DNA from: Planctomycetota bacterium
Lineage (GTDB): Bacteria > Planctomycetota > Phycisphaerae > FEN-1346
NCBI GenBank assembly: GCA_026386995.1
Contig: JAPLMO010000047.1
Span: 1-5,114 of the forward strand
DNA: 5,114 nt
Direction: 5' to 3'
Shown here: in pieces, positions 1 to 4,157 of the stretch
Position numbering within the stretch: position 1 is the first letter of the stretch
How the letters are laid out: every line of letters starts with the position of its first letter
Notes under the pieces: generated by a model
What the model saw: only the letters and a program-made list of their open reading frames with translations
Database searches by the model: none
What the model was told of the DNA's origin: nothing
Translations under genes and position numbers: made by a program

Positions 1-168
1 GACCGCGTCCTGAACACGGGCGTCGTCGTGGTGGGAGAAGTGGTCATCTCGGTCGCCGACATCGACCTCGTGTACCTGAGCCTTAACCTCATCCTTACGT
101 CAGTGGAAACGGCAAGAGGCCGGAAGAACGAGGCCGCCCAGGCGGCCGCCCTCCAATCGGAGAGTTGA
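1..168 (+). CDS. gvpS: Gas vesicle protein GvpS-like (GvpA/GvpJ family), 3' fragment
   Basis: The window opens inside this gene. The last 55 residues are read in frame 1 and end at TGA 166-168. The visible part begins DRVLNTGVVVVGEVVISVAD and continues with DIDLVYLSLNLILTSVETA. This is the beta-hairpin plus second amphipathic helix typical of the GvpA/J/M/S family of small hydrophobic shell-associated proteins. The DLVYLxLxxLxxSVET stretch is closest in my memory to Bacillus GvpS rather than to GvpA or GvpJ. The N-terminal helix and the start lie outside the window. The protein is expected to act at the gas vesicle shell or in its nucleation, in the cytoplasm. Its stop nearly abuts the gvpK start (ATG 171), so the two genes are almost certainly co-transcribed and translationally coupled. 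The family is secure; the S designation rests on motif memory and gene order. Confidence 0.85.
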   Translation, partial: DRVLNTGVVVVGEVVISVADIDLVYLSLNLILTSVETARGRKNEAAQAAALQSES

Positions 169-170
169 AG

Positions 171-518
171 ATGATCGCCAGCGAGACGCCGTCGGCGAAG
201 TCACCGGCCTTGAGCGACTTCGCGAGGGTCATGACCCCCGCGAAGGCACTGGCTCCGCAGCGCATCGCCCTCGACCCGGCTGACGTCAAGGCCGGCCTCG
301 GCAAACTGGTCCTCACGGTCGTCGCCCTGGTTCGCGACCTCCTGGAGCGCCAGGCGATCCGGCGGATGGAGGCCGGCTCGCTGACCGACGCCGAAATTGA
401 AAGGATCGGGACGACCTTCATGCGCCTCGGCGAGGAGATCGAACGCCTCAAAAAAGAGTTCGGACTGGAGGGGAAGGAACTCAACATCGACCTTGGACCT
501 CTGGGCAAACTCCTTTAA
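171..518 (+). CDS. gvpK: Gas vesicle protein GvpK
   Basis: This encodes a 115-residue GvpK, an accessory protein needed for gas vesicle assembly in characterised clusters; its exact biochemical role is not settled. The N-terminal ~30 residues are low-complexity and poorly conserved. The family core starts near residue 31 with RIALDPADVKAGLGKLVLTV, continues with the helix DLLERQAIRRMEAGSLTDAE (56-75) and ends with the diagnostic NIDLGPLGKLL (105-115). The length is normal for the family. I chose ATG 171 because GGAGAG (159-164) lies six bases upstream; a TTG at 165 in the same frame would sit directly against that site. The start lies two bases past the gvpS stop, and gvpJ follows, giving the S-K-J order of Bacillus megaterium. 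The TAA stop overlaps the next ribosome site (517-521). Identification is firm. Confidence 0.93.
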   Translation: MIASETPSAKSPALSDFARVMTPAKALAPQRIALDPADVKAGLGKLVLTVVALVRDLLERQAIRRMEAGSLTDAEIERIGTTFMRLGEEIERLKKEFGLEGKELNIDLGPLGKLL

Positions 519-542
519 GGACGGGAACCGATGATCGCCTGA
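517..542 (+). promoter_or_regulatory. Ribosome site and ATG leading into an early in-frame TGA (gvpJ leader)
   Basis: AAGGA at 517-521 overlaps the gvpK stop and is followed nine bases later by ATG 531. From that ATG only three codons (Met-Ile-Ala) are read before TGA 540-542. The same frame continues through Gln-Arg-Ser to ATG 552, the start of the intact gvpJ frame. The region before 552 has no recognisable Shine-Dalgarno sequence. Seen directly: a good start site, a stop three codons later, and an in-frame restart nine bases after the stop. Inferred: either a nonsense change (for example CGA to TGA) in the original gvpJ N-terminus with reinitiation at 552, or a deliberate short leader. A sequencing error is possible. 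Confidence 0.6.
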
Positions 543-551
543 CAGCGCAGC

Positions 552-839
552 ATGACGCACGCCGTGGCCAGTAGCACGCCGGCCGACGTTCTGGAACGCG
601 TGCTCGACAAGGGCGTGGTCATCGCCGGCGACATCAAGGTCAAACTGGTAGACATCGAACTCCTGACCATCCAGATCCGCTTGATAACCGACGCACTGGC
701 CGGAGCGTTGGTGCCAATGGACCCGCAAGGCCAGGCGTTGCGGGTCCTCAAAAGCCAGTTGAATTATGTGGGTGACCAGGCGGCTGACCTCGCCATTCAC
801 GAGGGTCCAGAAGGCCTCTTGCAAGTCACCGGGCGATGA
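552..839 (+). CDS. gvpJ: Gas vesicle protein GvpJ (GvpA family)
   Basis: This encodes a 95-residue GvpJ-like protein. Residues 7-45 match the GvpJ type closely: an N-terminal helix (ADVLERVLDKG, 11-21), then strand-turn-strand and the start of the second helix (VVIAGDIKVKLVDIELLTIQ, 22-41, then IRLI). GvpJ is a minor GvpA paralogue required for gas vesicle formation, probably at vesicle tips or in nucleation. After IRLI the usual ASVDKAKE-type continuation and the tryptophan-containing segment seen in many GvpJ proteins are absent. The last ~50 residues (from TDALAGAL to LLQVTGR) are not something I recognise, though they remain in an uninterrupted frame. The start at ATG 552 has no ribosome site of its own; translation probably depends on the leader at 517-542 or on coupling to gvpK. 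It is the last gvp gene before a recombinase remnant; the gvpT and gvpU that follow gvpJ in Bacillus are absent. Confidence 0.85.
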   Translation: MTHAVASSTPADVLERVLDKGVVIAGDIKVKLVDIELLTIQIRLITDALAGALVPMDPQGQALRVLKSQLNYVGDQAADLAIHEGPEGLLQVTGR

Positions 840-1080
840 ACTCTCGTCGGCTGACTTGCATGCCCGGTTTTTCCGCGGCTGTCGCTGGTCATTCCTGCGT
901 CCTTTGCCGTTTCAGCGGTCAAAGCCGTTGCCGTGCGTCCCATCCCCGCCTTTCGGATTTCCAGTCGACATAGTAGACATTCGTAAGTCGCATTTCTGCC
1001 GCGCGCCGGGAATTGCCGGGTGGGGCAAAGTTCGTTGGATTCCTGATAGGCCGTCCGATCCGCTGCGGCGGTGGGGGCTG
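840..1080. other. Non-coding junction between gvpJ and the recombinase remnant
   Basis: I see no gene here. The recombinase frame is open back into this stretch, but its translation before about 1055 resembles no protein I know. A small stem-loop is visible at 913-930 (six pairs including one G-T, loop TCAAAG) and is not followed by a T run. A five-T run at 869-873 has no convincing stem before it, so I cannot name a terminator for the gvp operon. The stretch may contain the breakpoint where the original N-terminal half of the recombinase was lost. Confidence 0.5.
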
Positions 1081-1371
1081 ATGCTCCGCGAACCTGAAAA
1101 GCGCATGCTGGTAATCGAAGAAAATGAGTTTGCCCAACAGGTCAAAGCCTGCGACAATCCAACATTGAAGGCGCTCCTGGAGGTCGGCTACCGGCAGGGG
1201 CTTCGGCGGAATGAACTGGTCAACCTGCGGTGGGTGGCCGTGGACTGGAACCTTGTGCGAGACCTTGGCGGATGGTCGAGCGTGACCGTGGTCGAGCGGC
1301 ACTACACGGGCGACGTGGCCCAGGCTTACCGGCAGGCAATGGATCTGGTCGCCAAGGCCCAACGTGCCTGA
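1081..1371 (+). pseudogene. Tyrosine recombinase (phage-integrase family) remnant with internal deletion
   Basis: Ninety-six codons from ATG 1081 keep two separated pieces of a tyrosine-recombinase catalytic domain. The first piece holds the linker-like LREPEKRML and the box-I region YRQGLRRNELVNLRW, with probable catalytic Arg 42. The second piece reads DLGGWSSVTVVERHYTGDV, with the GGW that replaces the usual LGH and the nucleophilic Tyr 75, then a C-terminal helix ending QRA. The pieces join at about 1246-1260. The beta-strand Lys and the HxxR motif normally between them (of order 100 residues or more) are missing, as is the N-terminal core-binding domain. Intact relatives are about 300-400 residues long. 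The product cannot be a working recombinase. The frame reads toward the tRNA-Leu gene 85 bases downstream, a typical integrase neighbourhood. Similarity may begin slightly earlier, near 1055 (DPLRRW). Confidence 0.8.
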
Positions 1372-1384
1372 AAACGGGCGCGCA

Positions 1385-1414
1385 GCCGAACTGCTGCCCA
1401 GGCGGCAGTTTGGC
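1385..1414 (+). terminator. Strong stem-loop after the recombinase remnant
   Basis: A nearly perfect inverted repeat pairs 1385-1398 with 1401-1414: 14 pairs including two G-T pairs, with a tight turn around CA at 1399-1400. It begins 13 bases after the recombinase stop. There is no T run after it on the plus strand (TGGCCGATAAG) and no clear one on the minus strand, so it is not a textbook intrinsic terminator. It could be a Rho-linked or stem-only terminator, a recombination-site structure left from the element, or insulation before the tRNA gene. The structure is certain; the role is not. Confidence 0.35.
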
Positions 1415-1456
1415 CGATAAGAAGAAATGGCGTAAGTGCTTGATACGGAAGGGTTT

Positions 1457-1543
1457 GGGCGAGTGGCGGAACTGGCAGACGCTAGGGACTTAAAATCCCT
1501 TGAGGGTAACCTCATCCGGGTTCGACCCCCGGCTCGCCCACCA
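1457..1543 (+). tRNA. tRNA-Leu (anticodon UAA)
   Basis: A complete cloverleaf can be drawn. The acceptor stem GGGCGAG (1457-1463) pairs with CTCGCCC (1533-1539). Discriminator A is at 1540 and CCA is encoded at 1541-1543. The D-arm region contains GGCGGAACTGGCAGACGC. The anticodon stem AGGGA/TCCCT encloses loop CTTAAAA (1489-1495), giving anticodon TAA at 1491-1493, which reads UUA codons. The long variable arm TGAGG-GTAA-CCTCA (1501-1514) and A73 are the marks of a class II leucine tRNA. The T stem CCGGG/CCCGG encloses loop TTCGACC. All stems are intact, so the gene should be functional. A decayed recombinase lies just upstream and reads toward it. Confidence 0.97.
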
Positions 1544-1562
1544 AGGCCGGGGTTCTCGCCTT
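1543..1562 (+). terminator. Weak stem-loop directly after tRNA-Leu
   Basis: AAGGC at 1543-1547 can pair with GCCTT at 1558-1562 around a ten-base loop, followed by only TGTG. It sits directly at the tRNA 3' end, where a terminator would be expected. The stem is just five pairs and the T run is only three bases (1561-1563), so this is a tentative call. Confidence 0.2.
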
Positions 1563-1586
1563 TGTGATCAGTGCATGTGGCAATGT

Positions 1587-1606
1587 ATGCAATCTGCATC
1601 AGGAAG
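1587..1606 (+). promoter_or_regulatory. Dyad ATGCA-ATC-TGCAT and ribosome binding site of the DUF3786 gene
   Basis: AGGAAG at 1601-1606 lies seven bases before ATG 1614 and fixes that start. Immediately upstream, ATGCA (1587-1591) and TGCAT (1595-1599) form a perfect five-base inverted repeat around ATC. It could be an operator half-site pair or a small hairpin placed to influence the ribosome site. No convincing promoter boxes are visible between the tRNA and this gene, so it might also be read through from the tRNA transcript. Confidence 0.4.
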
Positions 1607-1613
1607 CAACTAA

Positions 1614-2216
1614 ATGGCGGACAAGCCCGGCCCGATGGACGTGTTGTGGCAGCGGCTTCAGGCGGAGTCGCCGGAGGCGGTCGCGCGGCGGGCGGCCGTC
1701 CAGTACGATGCCGCGGGGCAGGCGTACGTCGTGCCGCTATGCGGGCAGCCGATGCGGATACTGTCGGCGGCCAAGCGCGTCGAGGGTCCCGGCGGGCCGG
1801 CGGGTTTCTTCGAGCCGATGCTGGCCGTACAGTACCTGCTGATGGCGCAGGACGAGCCGCCGGCGGGCGAGTGGGTCAACCCGCGGGCGATTCCGTCAGG
1901 GGACTTTTTCTTCCGCAGGCCGCACGATTTTCCGACGGAGCGGCTGGAGGAGGCCTTCGGCGACCGGCCGGAGGCATTCTGCAAGGCGGCCGAGAAGATC
2001 GGCGGCCGGCCGGTTGCGGCAGGCGATGCGGCCTACGAGTTCGCGGCCCTGCCGCGCGTCCCGATGACGGTCATTTTGTGGCAGACCGACGAGGAGTTCC
2101 CCGCGCGGGTGCAGATGCTCGTTGACCGCGCTGCCCACCGGCAACTGCCGCTCGATGCGCTGTGGGTTCTCTCGAACGTTCTGGCCAAACGCCTGATCGC
2201 CGCAGCCGAGAAATGA
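1614..2216 (+). CDS. DUF3786 domain-containing protein, function unknown
   Basis: This encodes 200 residues, complete, with start fixed by AGGAAG seven bases upstream. From memory of the family, the sequence matches DUF3786. A short region with the strand-like AYVVPLCGQPMRIL (37-50) is followed by a helix of the kind AVQYLLMAQ (71-79), then EWVNPRAIPSGDFFFRR (86-102), an ERLEEAFGDRPEAFCKAAEK segment (109-128), GGRPVAAGDAAYEFAALPRV (130-149) and the family's ILWQTDEEFPARVQMLVDRA (154-173). It has no signal peptide and no membrane segment, so it is probably cytoplasmic. DUF3786 occurs mostly in anaerobes and is sometimes seen near Fe-S or corrinoid proteins; nothing of that sort is next to it here, and no function is assigned. 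Two cysteines (43 and 123) are too few for a cluster-binding motif. It stands alone, convergent with the minus-strand gene ending at 2309. Confidence 0.85.
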   Translation: MADKPGPMDVLWQRLQAESPEAVARRAAVQYDAAGQAYVVPLCGQPMRILSAAKRVEGPGGPAGFFEPMLAVQYLLMAQDEPPAGEWVNPRAIPSGDFFFRRPHDFPTERLEEAFGDRPEAFCKAAEKIGGRPVAAGDAAYEFAALPRVPMTVILWQTDEEFPARVQMLVDRAAHRQLPLDALWVLSNVLAKRLIAAAEK

Positions 2217-2263
2217 GGGCGGCAAGTTCTGCCCTGAGCGCGGCTGCAAACAGCGCAGCCGTG
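2217..2263. terminator. Two stem-loops between convergent genes
   Basis: Two adjacent hairpins fill the gap after the DUF3786 stop. The first pairs GGGCGG (2217-2222) with CTGCCC (2229-2234), with one G-T pair. The second pairs CGGCTGC (2241-2247) with GCAGCCG (2255-2261) around AAACAGC, extendable by two pairs to 2239-2263. Neither carries a T run. The location between a plus-strand gene and a minus-strand gene that end toward each other suggests shared termination, but the sequence alone does not prove it. Confidence 0.35.
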
Positions 2264-2308
2264 GCACCCTGCGTCTTGGATAATGTGCAATCTGAGTGAC
2301 GCACTACC

Positions 2309-3496
2309 CTAGCGCCGCCGCGCGCGAGACCGGCGGGCATACGCCGCAATCGCGCCGATGGCCAGCAGGCCCAGCGTTGTGGGCTCGGGCATGATCGCGC
2401 CCGCCGGCATCGCGAACTTCAGGTTGCCGTTGGTGCGGTCGTAGTAACTGACCATGGGCACCCCGGTGTCGGGATCCAGCGCAAGCGACGGATACTCGCC
2501 GACGATGCCGGGCGTGTCCACGTCCTCAAATTGCCAAGCCAGGCCATCCCAGTAGGCGAGTTTCAGGTCTGTGTCCCCCGCTTCGGGGTTGCCGCTTGCG
2601 TACGCGATGCGCGGCAGATCGGTCTCGGGGTCGAGGGCCAATGAATTGCCGAACCCGACGATGCCGGCGGTGTCGACGGCGCCCACGTGCCAGTCACCGT
2701 CATACATGGCGAGTTTCAGGTCGGTGTTGGTCGAGTCGAAATAGGAGATGATCGGATCGCCGGTGCTGGTCAGCGCCAGCGACGGGTGCGCGCCGACGTG
2801 GGTGCTGGCGTCTACGGTCGTGTAGTGCCAGACGCTGCCGTCATACGCGGCGTATCTCAGGGTGCCGTTGGTCTCGTCGTGATAGGCGATCCGGGGATTG
2901 CCGTTAGTGTCCAGTTTGAGCGAGGAATAGAGGCCCGTGTCGCCGGTATCGACGGTCTGGATGTTCCATACCGTCCCGTTCTGGATCGCGTACCTTAGCG
3001 TGCCGCTGCTGCGGTCATAATAACTGACGTGCGACCGGCCCGTAGCATCGACGGCGAGGGAGGTGTACTCGCCCACGTTCGTGCCGGCCTGCACGAATTC
3101 GATGTGCCAGTACCCGCCGATCCAGTACGCGTACTTGATGCCGTTGGGAACCTTGGTGGCACCGTTGTACGTGTACGAGGTGTAACTGATCCGCGGCGCA
3201 TCATTGTTGTAGAACGCCAGGGAACTGTACGGCCCCACGTATCCCCAGTTGTCGACCGTCTGAGTGTTCCAGCCAGAGCCGCCCCAGGATGCGTACTTAA
3301 GGCTGGAATTGGTCTGGTCGTAGTAACTGATGTGCGGATAGTTGGAGACGGGGTCCTGCGCGAGCGAGGTCAAGAAGCCAACGTTCCCGTCGGTGTCCAC
3401 CTGGGTGGTAACCCACGCGCCGCGCGCACTGGCAGACATAGCCAATACGCATGCGAGAGCCAACAGAAAAAGAAGCGGCCCCCGATTCGTCTTCAT
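2309..3496 (-). CDS. Exported seven-repeat protein with PEP-CTERM sorting signal
   Basis: This encodes 395 residues. The start at ATG 3496 is chosen because it opens a signal peptide (MKTNRGPLLFLLALACVLAM, probable cleavage after Ala-Ser-Ala at 24) and has AAGGGGG (3509-3503) six bases upstream. The frame is open further upstream to about 3970, but that part shows no protein-like features. Residues 28-363 are seven repeats of about 47 residues, each with a leading Trp, then VDT.G.VG.Y.SLALD, PRISYYD and LKYA.WDG elements; this suggests a seven-bladed beta-propeller. The C-terminus has the Pro-Glu-Pro motif (370-372), a hydrophobic stretch LGLLAIGAIAAYA (374-386) and an Arg-rich tail (388-395): a PEP-CTERM signal recognised by exosortase in Gram-negative exopolysaccharide producers. 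The protein is therefore expected at the cell surface or in the matrix. No enzymatic motif is visible; ligand and role are unknown. It is a single gene, divergent from the gene at 4158. Confidence 0.9.
   Translation of the reverse strand: MKTNRGPLLFLLALACVLAMSASARGAWVTTQVDTDGNVGFLTSLAQDPVSNYPHISYYDQTNSSLKYASWGGSGWNTQTVDNWGYVGPYSSLAFYNNDAPRISYTSYTYNGATKVPNGIKYAYWIGGYWHIEFVQAGTNVGEYTSLAVDATGRSHVSYYDRSSGTLRYAIQNGTVWNIQTVDTGDTGLYSSLKLDTNGNPRIAYHDETNGTLRYAAYDGSVWHYTTVDASTHVGAHPSLALTSTGDPIISYFDSTNTDLKLAMYDGDWHVGAVDTAGIVGFGNSLALDPETDLPRIAYASGNPEAGDTDLKLAYWDGLAWQFEDVDTPGIVGEYPSLALDPDTGVPMVSYYDRTNGNLKFAMPAGAIMPEPTTLGLLAIGAIAAYARRSRARRR
2312..2392 (-). other. PEP-CTERM sorting signal (residues 369-395)
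   Basis: The tail MPEPTTLGLLAIG followed by AIAAYARRSRARRR has the three parts of a PEP-CTERM domain: a Pro-Glu-Pro motif, one membrane-spanning stretch and a basic cluster at the very end. In known systems an exosortase (EpsH family) cleaves near the PEP motif. No exosortase gene is in this window, so it must be encoded elsewhere. Confidence 0.9.
2408..3415 (-). repeat. Seven tandem ~47-residue protein repeats (probable propeller blades)
   Basis: Repeat units start at the conserved Trp at residues 28, 76, 130, 177, 223, 269 and 321 of the PEP-CTERM protein, giving spacings of 48, 54, 47, 46, 46 and 52. The shared pattern is W.....VDT.G.VG.Y.SL, then ALD..G.PRISYYD, then TNG.LKYA. The third-from-last and last units are the closest to one another. 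At DNA level only short pieces recur, for example the plus-strand string GTAGTAACTGA near 2441 and 3321, so the repeats are old and diverged rather than recent copies. Seven units of this size fit a closed beta-propeller. Confidence 0.8.
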
Positions 3497-3631
3497 AGGC
3501 AACCCCCTTGGCGCCATGTGACGAACGGATGGAGAAGGTACGAGACTCCCCCGGTTCGCGGACACACTGTCACTCACTAGGACCTGTGGGCCGAGCCTCC
3601 CAACCCAACCTACACGGATCCACTCAGGGAG

Positions 3632-3659
3632 AATATACACCAGATTCCCTAGAAAGCAA
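3632..3659 (-). promoter_or_regulatory. Candidate sigma-70-type promoter of the PEP-CTERM gene
   Basis: Read on the minus strand, TTGCTT (3659-3654) is followed after 16 bases by TATATT (3637-3632), which matches the -10 consensus at five of six positions. The -35 matches at only three. It lies in the most AT-rich part of the divergent region and would give a leader of about 130 bases before ATG 3496. Planctomycete promoters are poorly described, so the assignment is tentative. Confidence 0.35.
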
Positions 3660-3874
3660 ATTATTCGGGAGAACATTCTTCTTTTTCGGCCATCGGCCGC
3701 GAGGGCCGCCCGGTGGGCGAATCGACGTAAGTCCAGTAATAGCAGCAGGTTACGTGCACAAGGCGGCGCGGCGACACCTGCGAAATTCCCGGCCAGATTC
3801 GGCAGACGCAGTCTGTGCTTGTTGCTCGCATGCCACATGGGCCGAAGTTCCGCCAGGGGGCCTGTGCAGGCAGA

Positions 3875-3898
3875 AAAACCGCAAGATTCGGTGGTTTT
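3875..3898 (-). terminator. Terminator-like inverted repeat with A and T tracts
   Basis: AAAACC (3875-3880) and GGTTTT (3893-3898) are inverted repeats around twelve bases; an alternative inner pairing is ACCG/CGGT. On the minus strand the second arm runs into five T residues (3878-3874), which resembles an intrinsic terminator. There is no obvious minus-strand gene before it within the window, since that strand opposes the zinc-ribbon gene. It might block antisense transcription or protect the PEP-CTERM promoter downstream. Confidence 0.25.
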
Positions 3899-4088
3899 GG
3901 CCGCCCGTATGGCATCCCAGCGACGCACTGTTGTCACTCCCCCTCCGGGGCGGCGTTCGCCGGCCTCCACCAGTTCCTATACTCTCCGGCCGACCTGACA
4001 CTTCGTGGCAGGCGCAATTTTCAGCCTTGTCGGTTGGGGCGTGGGGCCCTGTCGCCGACCCGTGGGGGGACCCGGCGCCGCACTTGAA

Positions 4089-4103
4089 GCCGGTTGAACC
4101 GGC
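4089..4103. promoter_or_regulatory. Perfect dyad GCCGGT-TGA-ACCGGC upstream of the zinc-ribbon gene
   Basis: A six-base perfect inverted repeat separated by TGA lies 54 bases before ATG 4158. It could be a protein-binding operator or a small leader hairpin. In GC-rich DNA such a dyad may also arise by chance, and no linked regulator gene is visible. Confidence 0.25.
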
Positions 4104-4157
4104 GGCTGGGCGTCAGAACCGGGCAGGCCTTCGCCGACACTCTTGAGGGTGACCACC

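Larger units (their letters stand above)
3497..4157. other. Long divergent intergenic region
   Basis: These 661 bases separate two divergently read genes. Frames on both strands are open here, but their translations look random and carry no recognisable motif. The part near 3600-3690 is more AT-rich than the rest and holds a candidate minus-strand promoter. Small stems are visible at 3707-3719 (CGCCC-GGT-GGGCG), 3861-3870 (CCTG-TG-CAGG), 3875-3898 and 4089-4103. For the plus-strand gene, TATACT at 3978-3983 with TTCGCC 16 bases upstream is a possible but weak promoter. I recognise no known RNA family or riboswitch. Ribosome site GAGG (4145-4148) ends the region. Confidence 0.6.

Noticed and set aside
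540..542. TGA at gvpJ codon four read as selenocysteine
   Set aside because: No selenocysteine is known in Gvp proteins, and I see no convincing insertion hairpin just after the codon; nonsense or leader stop is simpler.
201..824. 207-residue minus-strand frame across gvpK and gvpJ
   Set aside because: It is antisense to two clearly recognised gvp genes and its translation shows no family features; a mirror of GC-rich coding sequence.
766..1080. N-terminal extension of the recombinase frame to an ATG at 766
   Set aside because: It overlaps gvpJ in another frame and the extra residues before about 1055 do not resemble any recombinase domain.
919..1599. 226-residue minus-strand frame covering the tRNA and recombinase remnant
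   Set aside because: It reads through the complement of an intact tRNA gene, a common source of spurious protein calls, and antisense to the recombinase.
1564..2125. Plus-strand frames starting at 1564 and 1571 that overlap the DUF3786 gene
   Set aside because: They are out of frame with a recognised family, Arg/Gly-rich, and lack ribosome sites.
3497..3970. Longer N-terminus for the PEP-CTERM protein
   Set aside because: The frame is open upstream, but a start there would bury the signal peptide about 158 residues inside the protein, and the extra sequence spans the candidate promoter.
3508..4146. 212-residue plus-strand frame in the intergenic region
   Set aside because: It overlaps the signal-peptide promoter region, has no plausible ribosome site and translates to low-order Pro/Arg/Gly-rich sequence without motifs.
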